From the NCBI GenBank assembly GCA_947095585.1, contig OX352765.1:56632920-56696919 (forward strand): a stretch of 64,000 nt of DNA, read 5' to 3'. The DNA comes from Nephrocerus scutellatus (Eukaryota > Arthropoda > Insecta > Diptera > Pipunculidae). Under the pieces are notes generated by a model. It was not told where the DNA came from, made no database searches, and saw only the letters and a program-made list of their open reading frames with translations. Position numbers and translations under genes: made by a program. Of this stretch, positions 1-10,640 are shown piece by piece. The first letter of the stretch is position 1; every line of letters begins with the position of its first letter.

Positions 1-454
1 ATGTGTGTAAAATTTGAAAAAAATCGGGTAATTTTTATTTTAAATTTGTATGGGAACCCCACAAACCCGGGGCCCGATCACTTCCAAATTTTAAAAGAAA
101 GTATTGTCACTGGAAATACACATGTGTACAAAGTTTCAGGAAAATCGGGTTTTAGCAAGTGCGTTCAAAAATTAATAATTAAATAAAAAAAAAATTTGTA
201 TGGGAGCCCCCCGACCCCGGGGCCCGATCGCTTCAAAAAATTTACGACAAGTTTTGTCCATCGGAGATACACATGCGTATAAAATTTGAAGAAAATCGGA
301 AATTTTAATAGAAAGTGTTGTCATGGGAGATATACATGTGTGATATGTATAAAATCGGGCTGTAGGAAGTGGGTTAAAAATTGATCACAAAATTTGGCCA
401 GCCAGCCAGCCAGCCAGCCAGTCATGGGCAAGTGAATTTAATATAGAGAATTTA
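1..454 (+). repeat. MS-A dispersed minisatellite-type repeat, right-end copy
   Basis: Three to four degenerate monomers of about 110 bp. Each contains tttgtatgggagcccc, a GC-rich gaccccggggcccgatc block, then acacatgtgtataaaatttg and gaaaatcggg. The copy runs into a (CAGC)n tract at about 398-420 and stops at tagagaattta (444-454). The same order of parts recurs at least ten times in the window, so it is a defined repeat family rather than random satellite. Family name unknown. Confidence 0.8.
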
Positions 455-1500
455 AAAAGAGAACCAGATAAAACGAAATTAATGGCGAATATTGCGACTG
501 TGCGTTTCAAAGCGAAAAACATTTTGATGCATACTTCTATTTCCATGCCATACCACTTCCCCAACAACTCAATCACTCTCTCTCTCTCTACGGCTAATAT
601 GTGTATGTGTAGTACTAGTAATTGAAACTCGAAAGTCCCCTTCGGTGTTCTGCTTACTCGTTCTCTTAGCCTTGCAGTTGCAACTTGCAACCCATACGGT
701 TGCACGAAAAAGGTTCGTGTTGGTTCTCTGCTTGCTTTCTTTCAGCTTTCCTTTAAAAATTTCTCAGTGAAGGAAATAGAAGGAGAAACGTAAGTTTTTG
801 TAGTGAGAAACAGCAAATTTTTATATGGATTAAGCATGTATTCTTAAACAGTTGGGCATTCTGTAGAGAAGGTTATGAGTAACAGTTTCTGTTAGTTTAA
901 TGTCTGCTTGTTCCCTTTCGGCTTTTTCAACATTCTGTTCGTCTTCTATCTTTATATAACAGACGGTTCGCCATTCACTTCTTATTAAATTAACTATGCT
1001 TATGATTGTACTGACTGTATACTAATACAAAATCAAACAATAATCTTTAATATACGATTCATTTCTAATTGTTTATAGAATAATGACTCTGAAATATCCT
1101 TGATATGGCTTCAGGTTAAAGAATTTACATGGAAGATTCTAACCATTATAAGTTAGTTTTTTTTAACAAAATTAAAGCCTGCGTCTCGTAAAACCGTATT
1201 ATGCTTTTGCATTGCGTAAAAAAAATAAACGTACCCGTAAAAATGCATCTTGTATTTATTTAACAAAGAAAAAATTTAAATGGTCGATTAAAGTTAATTT
1301 TACGCGTGCTGTTTTCTTTTCTTTCGTCCCGGACAGACGTTGTCACGCTCAAACCCACGGCCGTGTCTTCGACACAGCCTACCCTGTTTATGAGAAAATG
1401 TTGATCATTTTCTTACGTATTTATATGTAAAGTTAATTTTCAAGAAACTATCTAGATTTTTGTAACATACTGAAAATGTGGGAATGGTTTTCATTGCCGT
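455..1500. other. Unassigned AT-rich spacer
   Basis: About 1 kb with no recognisable coding sequence, RNA gene or mobile-element motif. There is a short (CT)n run near 573-590 and several poly-T runs. Open frames here are short, start at non-ATG codons and show no protein motif. Confidence 0.5.
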
Positions 1501-2345
1501 GTCTTAACTAAATGTTGTTATTTTCTATTTCTATGTTTTCTAAGTCTATAATTTCTATATCTTTATTTTCTAAATCTTTATTTTCTACGTTTGTATCTTT
1601 CAGGTCTTTATTTTCTTAGTTCTTATTTTCTATGATTATACGTCTTTATTTTCTAAGTTTATGTTTTAATGTTCTTTGAAATTCATTTAAGATTGTTGTG
1701 GTGTTTTTTAAGTAAAATTAATATATATTTAAATAATTTTAAAAATTGTAAATGTTATTGTTGAAAAGTTGTTCTTTCTTATTCTATATTATCTAAAAAT
1801 GTATTCAATAAAGTTTGAATTGTGTTTACTAGGTGTTGTTTTTTGTATAGGTAATTTTTGTTATCATAATTAAGAGACAATATATGTTGTTTATATTCTA
1901 AAATAAGTTTAAATGTGAAGTTTGATATTGTAGAATGTTTTGCTGCTCTTCATGTGATTTCTCTTAGGAGTGGTTAGATGTCCTGGCTCGTCAAGAAATT
2001 TTGTATGTTATTGATGTGTACTATTTTCGCTTCCAGCAAATGTTAGTGTTTGGATGATTTCAGGAGTTGATAGTTTGTCTGCTCCGAAAATGTCGCCAAT
2101 GAATTCATCTTGTTTGTTTGAATTGTATTGTTCCAACAGGATTAAAATGTTTTTAAAATTCAACACATAAGTTGGAATAGTCAACTATTTGTAATATCGA
2201 AAGATATAAAGATAAAAGAAATTATTATATTTTGCTAAAGGTTGGCCATGTATTGTTCTTTGTAGTTGGCATTGTCGATGTCCGTATGATTGTTGTAGGA
2301 TTTTAAAAATATTTATTTCTGATATTTTAGGCGCGGTGTTTGCAG
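1501..2345 (-). pseudogene. Decayed gag/leader relic of a gypsy-type LTR element
   Basis: The AT-rich plus strand resembles the antisense of the gag region of the intact gypsy element at 24.5-30.8 kb, including runs of the type tttctaagtctataatttc. On the minus strand, 1985-2140 gives a short gag-like stretch (LLEQYNSNKQDEF, then GADKLSTPEIIQTLTFAG). No long frame survives. A 12-bp-like simple repeat around tctttattttcta occupies about 1550-1665. The link to the gypsy family rests mainly on the LTR-like sequence that follows, so the assignment is moderate. Confidence 0.4.
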
Positions 2346-2602
2346 AAAAAAATTTAGCTGTGAAAACATTTTTAAAATAAAAATGTAGTTAGATAAAATT
2401 TTAGCGGTGCGCGTTTTCGCGGGATATTTTACTATGTACAATAATAACTAAATATCGTGCATCGTCACTGATGCACTTGAAACATTGCTAGTGTAAACAA
2501 AAGTGTGCCTATTGTTGAATATTGTTAAATTGTTATGAATAAAAAATTTATTTGAGTAGGGCGCAATGCAAGTGCGTTATGCGTACGTAGTGTTACACTA
2601 CA
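2346..2602 (-). mobile_element. Degenerate LTR end related to the LTRs at 24.5 and 30.3 kb
   Basis: Shares ordered blocks with the 523-bp LTRs of the later gypsy element: tgcatcgtc-ctgatgcacttgaaa, a tatgtacaat block, gtgtgc-tattgttga, gtagggc-c-atgcaa, and a terminal tacactaca ending at 2602. Spacing is roughly kept but many substitutions and deletions are present, so this is an old copy of that family. It abuts the RTE-like LINE fragment. Confidence 0.55.
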
Positions 2603-3660
2603 GCAGGGATCCTATCAGATTCCGGGGCCTTATTATTTTTGAGCCGATTTATTGCTCTGCTAACTTCGTCTATGCTTGGTGGCGGCAGCATAGTATGATC
2701 TTCGGTCATTGGTGGAGCCTCCAATTTCTCAGTTAGCTGGCCATTTAGCAACTCATGAAAGTGCTCTTCCCATCGCTCTAAGATGCCTTTAAGATCGGCG
2801 ATCAGATTACACTCGTTGTCCTTGCAGTATATGCAACGCGGTGTTTATTCCGTCATACCGCGGACTCTTTGGTAGAACTTCCACGCCTGGTGCGGTCCTC
2901 GCTCTCTATACTTATCTAGTTCACGAACATGATTCTTCTCCCTGGCTGCTTTCTTTCGCCGGTGAACTGTTTTTTCATATCTTCTGAGCTCTTTATATTC
3001 GCGTGCCCGCGTTCTATGAGATTGTTGCATTGCACGGTACGCAACATTCTTACGTTCAGTCGCTAGCTTACATTCGTTTTTGAACCAGTCGTTCCGATCT
3101 CTACGACTACTGCCTAAGATGGAGTCAGCAGTACTAATGACAGTATTCTTAAGGTGTGTCCATTTCTCTTCTACGCCCGACATCTCAGCCCCAGGACTTA
3201 CTCTCCCTGCATTAATGCCGTATCGCTTGACCGTAGTTGTTTCTGGTCTCTTCATTGCGAAGGGCAGCTGTGTTGACTCGAATCTGATGCCGTCTTTCGT
3301 GATGATGCAATCTGCGCTCGGAGCACCATACCAACAAGATGGTGGTCCGAGTCGACGTTGGCACCTCGGTACATTCGTACCGTCATCAGGTTCGGGTTGT
3401 GGCGGCGGTCTATCAACACGTAGTCTATCTGGTTGCGAGTGTCTCCATCGGGATATATCCAGGTGGCTTTGTGGATATTTTTACGCGCAAACCTTGTACT
3501 CGCAACGACCAAATTATTGCTTGCTGCCATCTCTATGACTCGTTGTCCATTGTCATTAGTGTTCTCGTGTAAGCTATGGGTGCCAATCTACTGCCTGAAT
3601 ACTGGCTCCCTACCTATTTTAGCATTCATATCCCCCAAAATGATTTTCACATCACAGATT
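2603..3660 (-). pseudogene. RTE-like LINE, 5' part (endonuclease C-terminus to start of RT), inverted
   Basis: Read on the minus strand from 3656 down. First comes an endonuclease segment with ILGDMNAKIG, then IDYVLIDRRH and the catalytic SDHHLV (AP-endonuclease type). Next is the basic linker frame at 2845-3255 (WFKNECKLATERKNVAYRAM). The start of the RT domain follows, with ERWEEHFHELLNGQ and INRLKNNKAPESDRIPAV near 2603-2800. Frames are broken by stops and indels. The motifs match the insect RTE/craniofacial-development-protein-2-like group. It lies head to head with the 3' part of the same kind of LINE. Confidence 0.8.
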
Positions 3661-4290
3661 GGTCCTTCAATTAGAATAGTGGAGCACGAATTTGAAGTAG
3701 TGTTATCCTTTATCTATCTCGGGTAAACTGTAGCAGCCGATAACAGCATGGAACCAGAAATACGCGCACAATTGCCCAAAGCCAACAAAGCCTACTTTAG
3801 TCTGTCAAGACTCTCCAAATCTAGGAATTTAACCATAACATTCAAGCTGCTGGTGTATAAGACAAAGGTAATACCAGTACTTACATATGGATCCGTGACT
3901 TTGGTGCTTCGCAAAAAGCATTCTGACCTCTTAGCAGCGTTCGAAAAAAAAAAGGAGAATTGTTGGCCCCGTATGTGAGAAAGGACGATTCCGGAGACTC
4001 TATAATGATGAGATCTACGAGCGTTACCGTGATTTCGATATCGTGAAGAAAATTAAGCTCGGTCGGCTCCGGTGGGCAGGACATCTAGCTCGCAAGAGCG
4101 AAGAGGATCATGCTCGGAAAGTCCTTTGCGATAGGATTTATGGAACACGAGCGAGGCCGGCCAAGCCTACGCTGGATGGATGGCGTAAACAAGGTCGCCC
4201 AGAATTTAGGGATGCCAAGCTGGATGACATCGGCTCAAAATCGGGACCGGTGGAGAGATATTTTGCGGGAGGCAGGACGTGATCGAGCCC
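3661..4290 (+). pseudogene. RTE-like LINE, 3' part (C-terminus of RT protein)
   Basis: Plus-strand frames give the C-terminal region of an RTE-type RT protein: FEVVLSFIYLG, AQLPKANKAYFSLSRLSKS, VYKTKVIPVLTYGS, LGRLRWAGHLARKSEEDHA and the tail RDRWRDILREAGRD. These are the usual tail motifs of insect RTE polyproteins. At least two frameshifts are visible (near 3945 and 4200). There is no poly-A. The fragment stops near 4290 and is followed by the MS-A repeat. The central RT palm with the catalytic Asp pair is absent from both halves. Confidence 0.8.
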
Positions 4291-4309
4291 CGGGGTCGTG
4301 GCTCGGGCG

Positions 4310-4540
4310 GCACCTATTCAAGTTTTATAAAAAAAAAAGTACCCGAATTTCTTCAAATTTTATACGTCTGTGTATCTGTGCGATTGACAACACTTTTTGT
4401 AAAAATTTGAAAGTGATCGGGCCCCATACAATTTTTTCTAAATTTACCCGATTTTCTTCAAATTGTATACAATTTATCTCCAATTAGAGAATATTATCTA
4501 CAATTAGAGAATTTACATGAAATATTTTGATTTTTATGGG
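4310..4540 (-). repeat. MS-A repeat, minus orientation, left-end copy
   Basis: Reverse-complement MS-A monomers: acccgaatttcttcaaattt, gacaacactttttgtaaaaa, gatcgggccccatacaattt. The copy ends in the family's other terminus, agagaatttacatgaaatat, followed by ttgatttttatgggctg. Confidence 0.75.
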
Positions 4541-4544
4541 CTGT

Positions 4545-4738
4545 TTTTTTGTTATACTTTTATGCTAAATGTGTAATCTTGCACTTGCCCGATCCACGCT
4601 ATTTTTGTTATTTTATTTATGCTTAATGTGCAATCATACACACGAACAATCCACGCTATTTTAATGTAATAAGATATTGTTATTTTATGTATGCCAATTT
4701 GTACAATCTTGCACTTGCCCGATCCACGCTATTTTTTT
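4545..4738 (+). repeat. MS-B short tandem repeat
   Basis: Three copies of a unit of about 60-80 bp: ttattttatttatgcnaat, then gtgcaatcttgcacttgccc and gatccacgctattttt. The same unit is found beside LINE J1 at its other end (13.76-13.91 kb) and again at 15.3 kb. Function unknown. Confidence 0.7.
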
Positions 4739-5864
4739 ATAATTTGCGCACGCAAAAAGGGGTTCGCACCCTTATTATGCTCTGCTATATGCTTGGCGTT
4801 AAGGAAAAGGAGAAGAAAAGAGGAGATGTCTATGAGCTTGTGTTTTGAATGCCTGTGGATCATAGTGATTAGGAAAGACAGAGCTTGGCAGACCATTCCA
4901 CATATGTGTTGTACGGATGAAGAACGAATCCCTGAACTTAACTGTACGTCCGGCTTAAGGGTAAACTGATTAGCATATAGAGCGCCACGAGTATTGCAGT
5001 TGAATTCAAGGAGAGGTGGCATGCAACTGGCTATTTCTCTTGAGTACCGCTGGTGGAGGAAGCGATAAAAGAGGGACAAGCAGGTAAAGCAGGTCACCGA
5101 TAAGTTTTATCGCACGGTTTTGTATTCTATCTAGGTGATGCAAAGTAGTTTTTGCGCACCAGACCAGATATGGCAATTGTACTCAAGTTTAGGGCGAATA
5201 AAAGCCTTGTATATAGTAGCCAGATCAGAGGGAGTGAAATATTTCTTGCACCGGGGGAGAAAACCTAAACATTTCGCAGCATTTTTGGTGACGGTAAATC
5301 TGTGGTCATTTCAACGTATCTAGTCGTTAATGTACATACGGAGAATTGCGAGATTTTCAGTTTCCTCGATGCAAGTGCCATTCATGGATAATGGCATGGG
5401 ATTTAGGATTCTCTTAGACGATAGGCGACAGAATTGGGTTTTGGAAGCGTTAAATTATACTCGATTATTTTCTCTCCATTTTATTATGCTGTCTAGGCCA
5501 GGTGCTAAGCATATATAGTTGTTTTAGTTCCACATAAGAAGTAGAGGGACGTTCCTCAAACTTATATGAGAAGCCTATAGTGCTGTCATCAGCGAAAGAG
5601 TGAATTGAATTAGAAGTCACAGATAAGAGATCATTAATAAAAATAAGAAAGAGTGTCGGGGACAAAACAGAGCCCTGGGGAACGCCAACATTTAGGTGAT
5701 GTATTTTAGACTTGAAGCCGTCCAATACAAATTGAATTGAGCGGTCGAAAAGATAGCTTCTAATGTAATGAAGCCGTTTTTCATCGACTCCATAAGCACG
5801 CATTTTGGACAAAAGAGCCTGATGCCAAACTTTGTAAAATGCTTTGGAAATATCGAGTGCAACA
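4739..5864 (-). pseudogene. Jockey-like LINE J1, 3' part (RT palm to C-terminus)
   Basis: On the minus strand 5812-5465 encodes an RT segment with KMRAYGVDEKRLHYIRSYL, GVPQGSVLSPTLFLIFINDL and HSFADDSTI, so the catalytic FADD-type motif is kept. Downstream frames (5460 down to 4739) carry the degenerate C-terminal region with stops and frameshifts. The sequence is the same family as the plus-strand LINE at 36.6-39.7 kb. Its missing 5' half is found at 12271-13740. The break falls exactly where gypsy element G1 starts, so both parts are one interrupted copy. Confidence 0.85.
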
Positions 5865-6429
5865 GGTAGTACGCAAAATAAAACACAGATGAAATAATGT
5901 ATATACAGTTTTTATTAAAAGTTTTTAATGCGCTGACCGTTAGGCAACTTGCCTAATCGGATGTTTGAAATTGACTGATTCATCCATCGTTCCATTTCTT
6001 TCTCCATGCCTTCGTTACTTGATTTTTTAGTGCAGATAAAGCGGAACCGTTCTGTTGACCTGCATGTGTCCGCATCGCAATTCTCGCAGTCGTTGTACGA
6101 ACAAGCGAATGCGAGAATGCAATGGACAATTGAAAATGTAGACGCCGCGGTGGGTCGTCGGTGTCCAATTTAGGATTTGGGATAAAAGAATAGATTGAAG
6201 AAGGTTGGTCGTCGGATTTAGAATAATAGGAATTGTAGACGCCGGGGTGGGTCGTCGGATGAAGGATAATAGATTTGGGTTATTGAAAAAATGGGTAATG
6301 TGACATTATGGATAATGTAACATTAGAAATAGGAATAATCGGGAAATGTGCGTAGCACATGTTTGGGAAGTGAAGGATATTATGAAATGTGCGTAGCAGA
6401 TGTGTAAGGGATTGTGTGTTGTCACAACA
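5865..6429 (-). repeat. 3' LTR of gypsy element G1
   Basis: About 565 bp matching the LTR at 11703-12270: gcaaaataaaacacagatga near one end and a tcacaaca terminus at the other. On the element's own strand the LTR begins TGTTGTGAC directly after a polypurine tract. The outer end lacks about 11 bp (tgttgggtcgt) seen in the other LTR. About 15 bp of the LINE target is also missing there, so this edge suffered a small deletion. Confidence 0.85.
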
Positions 6430-6453
6430 CTCCTCCTCCTCCTCCTCCCCCTT
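6430..6453 (-). promoter_or_regulatory. Polypurine tract of G1
   Basis: On the minus strand the run AAGGGGGAGGAGGAGGAG sits directly before the 3' LTR. This is the position and composition of the plus-strand primer of an LTR retrotransposon. Confidence 0.8.
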
Positions 6454-6931
6454 AGAATACGAAAGACGCGCGACGTTAGGAGAGAAGACTTTCGGCATGG
6501 CATGTACGAGTCAATGAACGATGAATGGAGTTTAGTGATTCTGCTATACAATATGAAATAGAAATTTATTAAACAATTTTTTTGTCTAGCACGCTTATAC
6601 ACGTGTACAATATTTTCTATTTTTTTTTACTGGACATTATTTATTTGTTTTATAATTTTATATTTATAATTTGATTGAAATGATAAAAATGATAATAATA
6701 TAATTGTTTTTTTTTATAATTGATAAGAAATGATTATATGTATATGTATTTTATTTTAATATATATATATAAATGATTAGAAATAAGAATTTTTTTTTAT
6801 ATTTGGATAGGTATCTGGGAATTTCGACTTTTTCGATTACAGGTATGGTCTGGAAATTATAGAGAATAGGGACCTTGTTGTAAACGTCATTTGACGCCTG
6901 CAAGTAAACTTCGTTCGTTGCTACCTTGCCT
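6454..6931 (-). other. G1 3' untranslated region
   Basis: AT-rich stretch with runs of T and (TA)n between the integrase remnant and the polypurine tract. No env-like frame or other gene is visible. Confidence 0.5.
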
Positions 6932-7095
6932 TTTATTGTGTGTCATGTTTAGTGTTTATGTATTTGTGTGCGCTTGTGTGTATGGTTTAATTAAGTTATT
7001 ATGTATGAATTTTTCCTTCCTACCGATTTTAACTCTAGAATTTTCAGGGGATAGAATTTCTACGATTTCGTAGGGTCCTTCGAAGATGGGGGTAA
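6932..7095 (-). pseudogene. G1 integrase C-terminus remnant
   Basis: Minus-strand frame with [20 protein letters not shown], then IHNNLIKPY and a stop at about 6932. This is the typical C-terminal chromatin/DNA-binding tail of Ty3/gypsy integrases (GPYxIV...IHxNxLKPY). It is joined directly to the RT fragment, so RT palm, RNase H and the HHCC and DDE parts of integrase are all deleted. Confidence 0.8.
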
Positions 7096-7700
7096 GTTTT
7101 TTGTTGAACAACGTTCATAAGTCTCTGGAATGTTGGCGGAGCATTTCGTAAACCAAACGGCATTCTGTTGAACTCGAAATGACCGTTGGTAGTACTAAAC
7201 GCTGTTTTTCCTTTATCCTCTTCAGTAATCTCGATTTGGTGGAAAACATCCGCCAGATCTAGCGTAGTAAATTACTTGGAGTCTCCAAGTTGTAAAAGAA
7301 TGTCTTCGATATTGGGAATTGGGTATGCGTCTGCAATTGTAGCCTCATTTCTTCATTTTTGATCTCCTTTTTTGGTGACTACCAGGAGTGGCGCATTCCA
7401 CGGACTAATTACATCATCTTGAAGCATTTTATTAACTTGTTTTCTTATCTCCTGTTTCTGGATTTCTGCTAGGCGATATGGGCGTATGTTGGCAGGAGCA
7501 GTGTTTTCTGTCTTAATGGAATGCTTTATTCCTGATGTGGTAGTTTATTTGTCGCCTTCAATAAAGAATAAGTGATTGAAATTTCTGCAGATTTCCTCTA
7601 TGGATTGCTTTTCTTCTAGATTTAAGTGAATAAGATTTGTTTGTTTGAAGTTTTTCTAATCTTTCCTCGACTACTTGGTCGGTTGATATCGAGTTTAGGT
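7096..7700 (-). pseudogene. G1 reverse transcriptase N-terminal fragment
   Basis: Minus-strand frames show RT motifs in order: [33 protein letters not shown] (first catalytic Asp), then [20 protein letters not shown] and [11 protein letters not shown]. They match Ty3/gypsy RT. The frame is broken by stops. The sequence ends just before the YxDD motif, where the deletion to the integrase tail occurs. Confidence 0.85.
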
Positions 7701-7870
7701 TATAAACTGTGTAGTGGTCCATGTTTTCAGACTTAAGGCTTAAGTTTTTTATACTAACATCTTCGTTGTTGGTATTTAAAATATATTTGTTCCATTTTCT
7801 CTTTTATTGGTCCATATTTTACCCACTTTTCAGTTCTAGCTGGAATGGTTATGGTCTTCTTATGTTGATG
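7701..7870 (-). pseudogene. G1 pol N-terminal remnant fused to gag
   Basis: Downstream of the hexanucleotide array the gag frame continues into TITIPARTEKWVKYGPIKEK. This resembles the post-protease segment of gypsy pol; compare ITVPPRTQ in element G2. So the C-terminal part of gag and the N-terminal part of protease are missing. The frame closes with a stop at about 7754. Confidence 0.45.
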
Positions 7871-8164
7871 TTGATTTTGATTTTGATTTTGATTTTGATT
7901 TTGATTTTGATTTTGATTTTGATTTTGATTTTGATTTTGATTTTGATTTTGATTTTGATTTTGATTTTGATTTTGATTTTGATTTTGATTTTGATTTTGA
8001 TTTTGATTTTGATTTTGATTTTGATTTTGATTTTGATTTTGATTTTGATTTTGATTTTGATTTTGATTTTGATTTTGATTTTGATTTTGATTTTGATTTT
8101 GATTTTGATTTTGATTTTGATTTTGATTTTGATTTTGATTTTGATTTTGATTTTGATTTTGATT
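7871..8164 (+). repeat. (GATTTT)n hexanucleotide microsatellite inside G1
   Basis: About 49 essentially perfect copies of gatttt. The array is a multiple of three, so the minus-strand gag frame reads through it as about 49 Asn-Gln pairs. The plus strand reads as Leu-Ile pairs. It lies exactly where gag and pol remnants are joined. Confidence 0.97.
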
Positions 8165-8600
8165 CAAACCATTGCAAAAACTATTCAGCATCATTGCGCT
8201 GTTTAGCGAACGGATTGCTTTGTTGGATGATTCATCCTCAGTGTTTGCGTTTGCATTGTTTAACTCATCGCACAACGCATTGGCTCTTTTCGCGTACGAA
8301 GCAACTGTTTCCCTGTAGCCTTGCTTAAATTGAAAAATTTCCGTCTGAATTACCTGAACTGATCGACATTTTCTAAAATGTTTCATTAGTGCGTCTTTTA
8401 GTTCTGGCCATCCGTTATAATCGTTGTATTTTATTACAACATTGTAGGCTCTGCTAGTTAACTTTGAGATCACTATTGTAACGACGTTTTCTACTGCCGG
8501 GATAATGCTCAGTAGTCGTCCAAGGTTCCGTTGCAGAAAAAAGTCTTTGTTTTGATTCTTTTTCTTTTCTTTTTCCTTTATTTAATCTAATTTGTAGTTT
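8165..8600 (-). pseudogene. G1 gag fragment
   Basis: Minus-strand frame with RNLGRLLSIIPAVEN, then YNDYNGWPELKDALMKHF, QTEIFQFKQGYRETVASYAK and NALCDELNNA. The pattern (W-x2-L-K-D-A-L..HF, F..F.Q...ETV..YA.R) fits the capsid-like region of Ty3/gypsy gag proteins. No ATG is visible at a convincing start; the frame is open upstream to about 8560. It runs into the Asn-Gln array. Confidence 0.7.
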
Positions 8601-8870
8601 CTGTATATTTTTAACAATTTAATCTAGGATACTTTAATTAAATTTGAATATGCAATACTTTTACTTATACATAATTTTTTCTTGTTTTTTTATATCACCA
8701 CTTCTTATACCAATGGTCGTTGTAACCCAGCAGCGTGTTTCCCGTTAAGTTTGTGATAGTGGGATAGGACGGGGAAGGGGGGGTCTACCTATAGTAACTG
8801 CCCTTTCTTTCGGCGTGCTTTGTTTATGTCCTAGCGAAATATGACTAAAGCTAGCGAATTCCTAACAGTG
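8601..8870. other. T-rich spacer within G1
   Basis: Poly-T-rich sequence followed by a GC-richer stretch. No coding motif seen. Confidence 0.4.
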
Positions 8871-9900
8871 AGACGTATACATATGCGGGTAAACCAATGT
8901 AATTGGTGGAGAGGCGTCACCTCTACCCCTAAAGAGAAAAGCGATGTAAACTAGTTAAACGTATAGGTATGCGGCTAACCCAATGTAATTCTGTGGAGAG
9001 GCGTCAACTCTACCCCTAAAGAGAAGTACGATTTAGGCCAGAGAATCCCTTACCGTGGGTCGGGGAAAATTCTCGGCTTGTAAGAACTAAACGTATGTGT
9101 GCGCGACTAAACCAATGTATCTGATGGAGAGGCGTCACCTCTATCCCTAAAGAGAAAAGTGATGTAAACCAGCTAAACGTATAGGTACGCGGCTAACCCA
9201 ATGTAATTCTGTGGAGAGGCGTCACCTCTACCCCTAAAGAGAAAAGTGATGTAAACCAGCTAAACGTATAGGTACGCGGCTAACCCAATGTAATTCTGTG
9301 GAGAGGCGTCACCTCTACCCCTAAAGAGAAAAGCGATGTAAACTAGTTAAACGTATAGGTATGCGGCTAACCCAATGTAGTTCTGTGGAGAGGCGTCACC
9401 TCTACCCCTAAAGAGAAGAGAAAAGTGATGTAAACCAGCTAAACGTATAGGTACGCGGCTAACCCAATGTAATTCTGTGGAGAGGCGTCATCTACCCCTA
9501 AAGAGAAAAGCGATGTTAACTAGTTAAACGTATAGTTATGCGGCTAACCCAATGTAATTCTGTTGAGAGGAGTCACCTCTACCCCTAAAGAGAAGTACGC
9601 TGTAGGCCAGAAAATCCCTTACCGTGGGTCGGGGAAAATTCTCGGCTTGTAAGAACTAAACGTATGTGTGCGCGGCTAAAGCAATGTATCTGATGGAGAG
9701 GCGTCACCTCTACCCCTAAAGATAAAACTGATGTAAATCAGCTAAACGTATAGGTACGCGGCTAACCCCTAAAGAGAAAAGCGATGTAAACTAGTTAAAC
9801 GTATAGGTACGCGGCTAACCCAATGTAATTCTGTGGAGAGAGAATCCCTTACCGTGGGTCGGGGAAATTTCTCGTCTTGTAAGAACTAAACTACGTTATT
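8871..9900. repeat. 86-bp minisatellite in the G1 gag/leader region
   Basis: Ten or eleven copies of a unit of about 86 bp: aaacgtataggtacgcggct, aacccaatgtaattctgtgg, agaggcgtcacctctacccc, taaagagaaaagcgatgtaa. Each unit holds the small inverted repeat AGAGG-cgtca-CCTCT. Some units carry a longer insert around cccttaccgtgggtcgggg (9050, 9620, 9848), which gives a second-level pattern. A last partial unit runs to about 9960. It lies inside G1, between gag fragments. Confidence 0.9.
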
Positions 9901-10640
9901 AGCAAAAAATAGTGGAATATCCTACAGTCAGAGAACTCCTTACCTCGGGTGGGGGGAAGTTCTCGACTCAAAAAAATTAGACAAGTAAACAGTGGGAATA
10001 AGGAGACACTTACCGGTCCTCACGCTGTGCTGGCTTCCGAACGACTGACTGTTGACTGTCCAACAGCCTCATTTTATACCCGACTAACGGATTATTTCTT
10101 TGCATCAGCGCGTATGTGCAGTACATATTTATTTTATGCACATGCGCGCCGTGTTAAGCATAATATTTTTTTTGTGTGGTGTTGTTGTTGTTTTTCTTAT
10201 GTGTTTATGTTTCTTTTTAGTATCGTGTCCTCTGTCAGTGGCTACCAAACAGACATAATCATATTTGCTTGGTGACTACTGCGAGTGTTTTGTTTTGTTG
10301 TTGTTTTTCCGGTACGGTGCTATAAAGCAGAGACCGGAAAAAAGAACGGTGATGTTTCACTAAAATGTCAGCTTAATATTAAATTTTCAACTTACTAACT
10401 AAATTTAATTCAATTCAATAATAATATGTTTTTGTTTGTGTAATACAGAGTTTCTCTTTTCTTATTCTTTGTAATGTAAATGTTTTATAATACAGTGTTT
10501 TCTTATTCTGTGTAATGGAAGTGTTTTGTAGTCCAGTGTATATAACTGTTCATGTTGCTTTGTTTTTGTTCTACTTTGGCTCCGTTGTTTTCTTTCCTGT
10601 GGGGGAAAATTTCTGGGCCCAGAAATTTGTCGTCACACTA
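9901..10640. other. Unassigned part of G1
   Basis: No recognised coding motif. The first 60 bp repeat the gagaactccttacc-gggtgg part of the neighbouring minisatellite. The rest is T-rich. Confidence 0.35.

Noticed and set aside
385..705. 106-codon minus-strand frame
   Set aside because: It covers the MS-A end and its CAGC tract, has no motif, and its C-terminus is just the translated microsatellite.
6306..6602. Minus-strand frame with an Arg run (RGRRRRRS)
   Set aside because: It translates the G1 polypurine tract and LTR; not a gene.
7721..8206. Plus-strand frame of Leu-Ile repeats and minus-strand Ser-Lys frame
   Set aside because: Both are shadows of the (GATTTT)n array. Only the Asn-Gln frame connects to real gag sequence.
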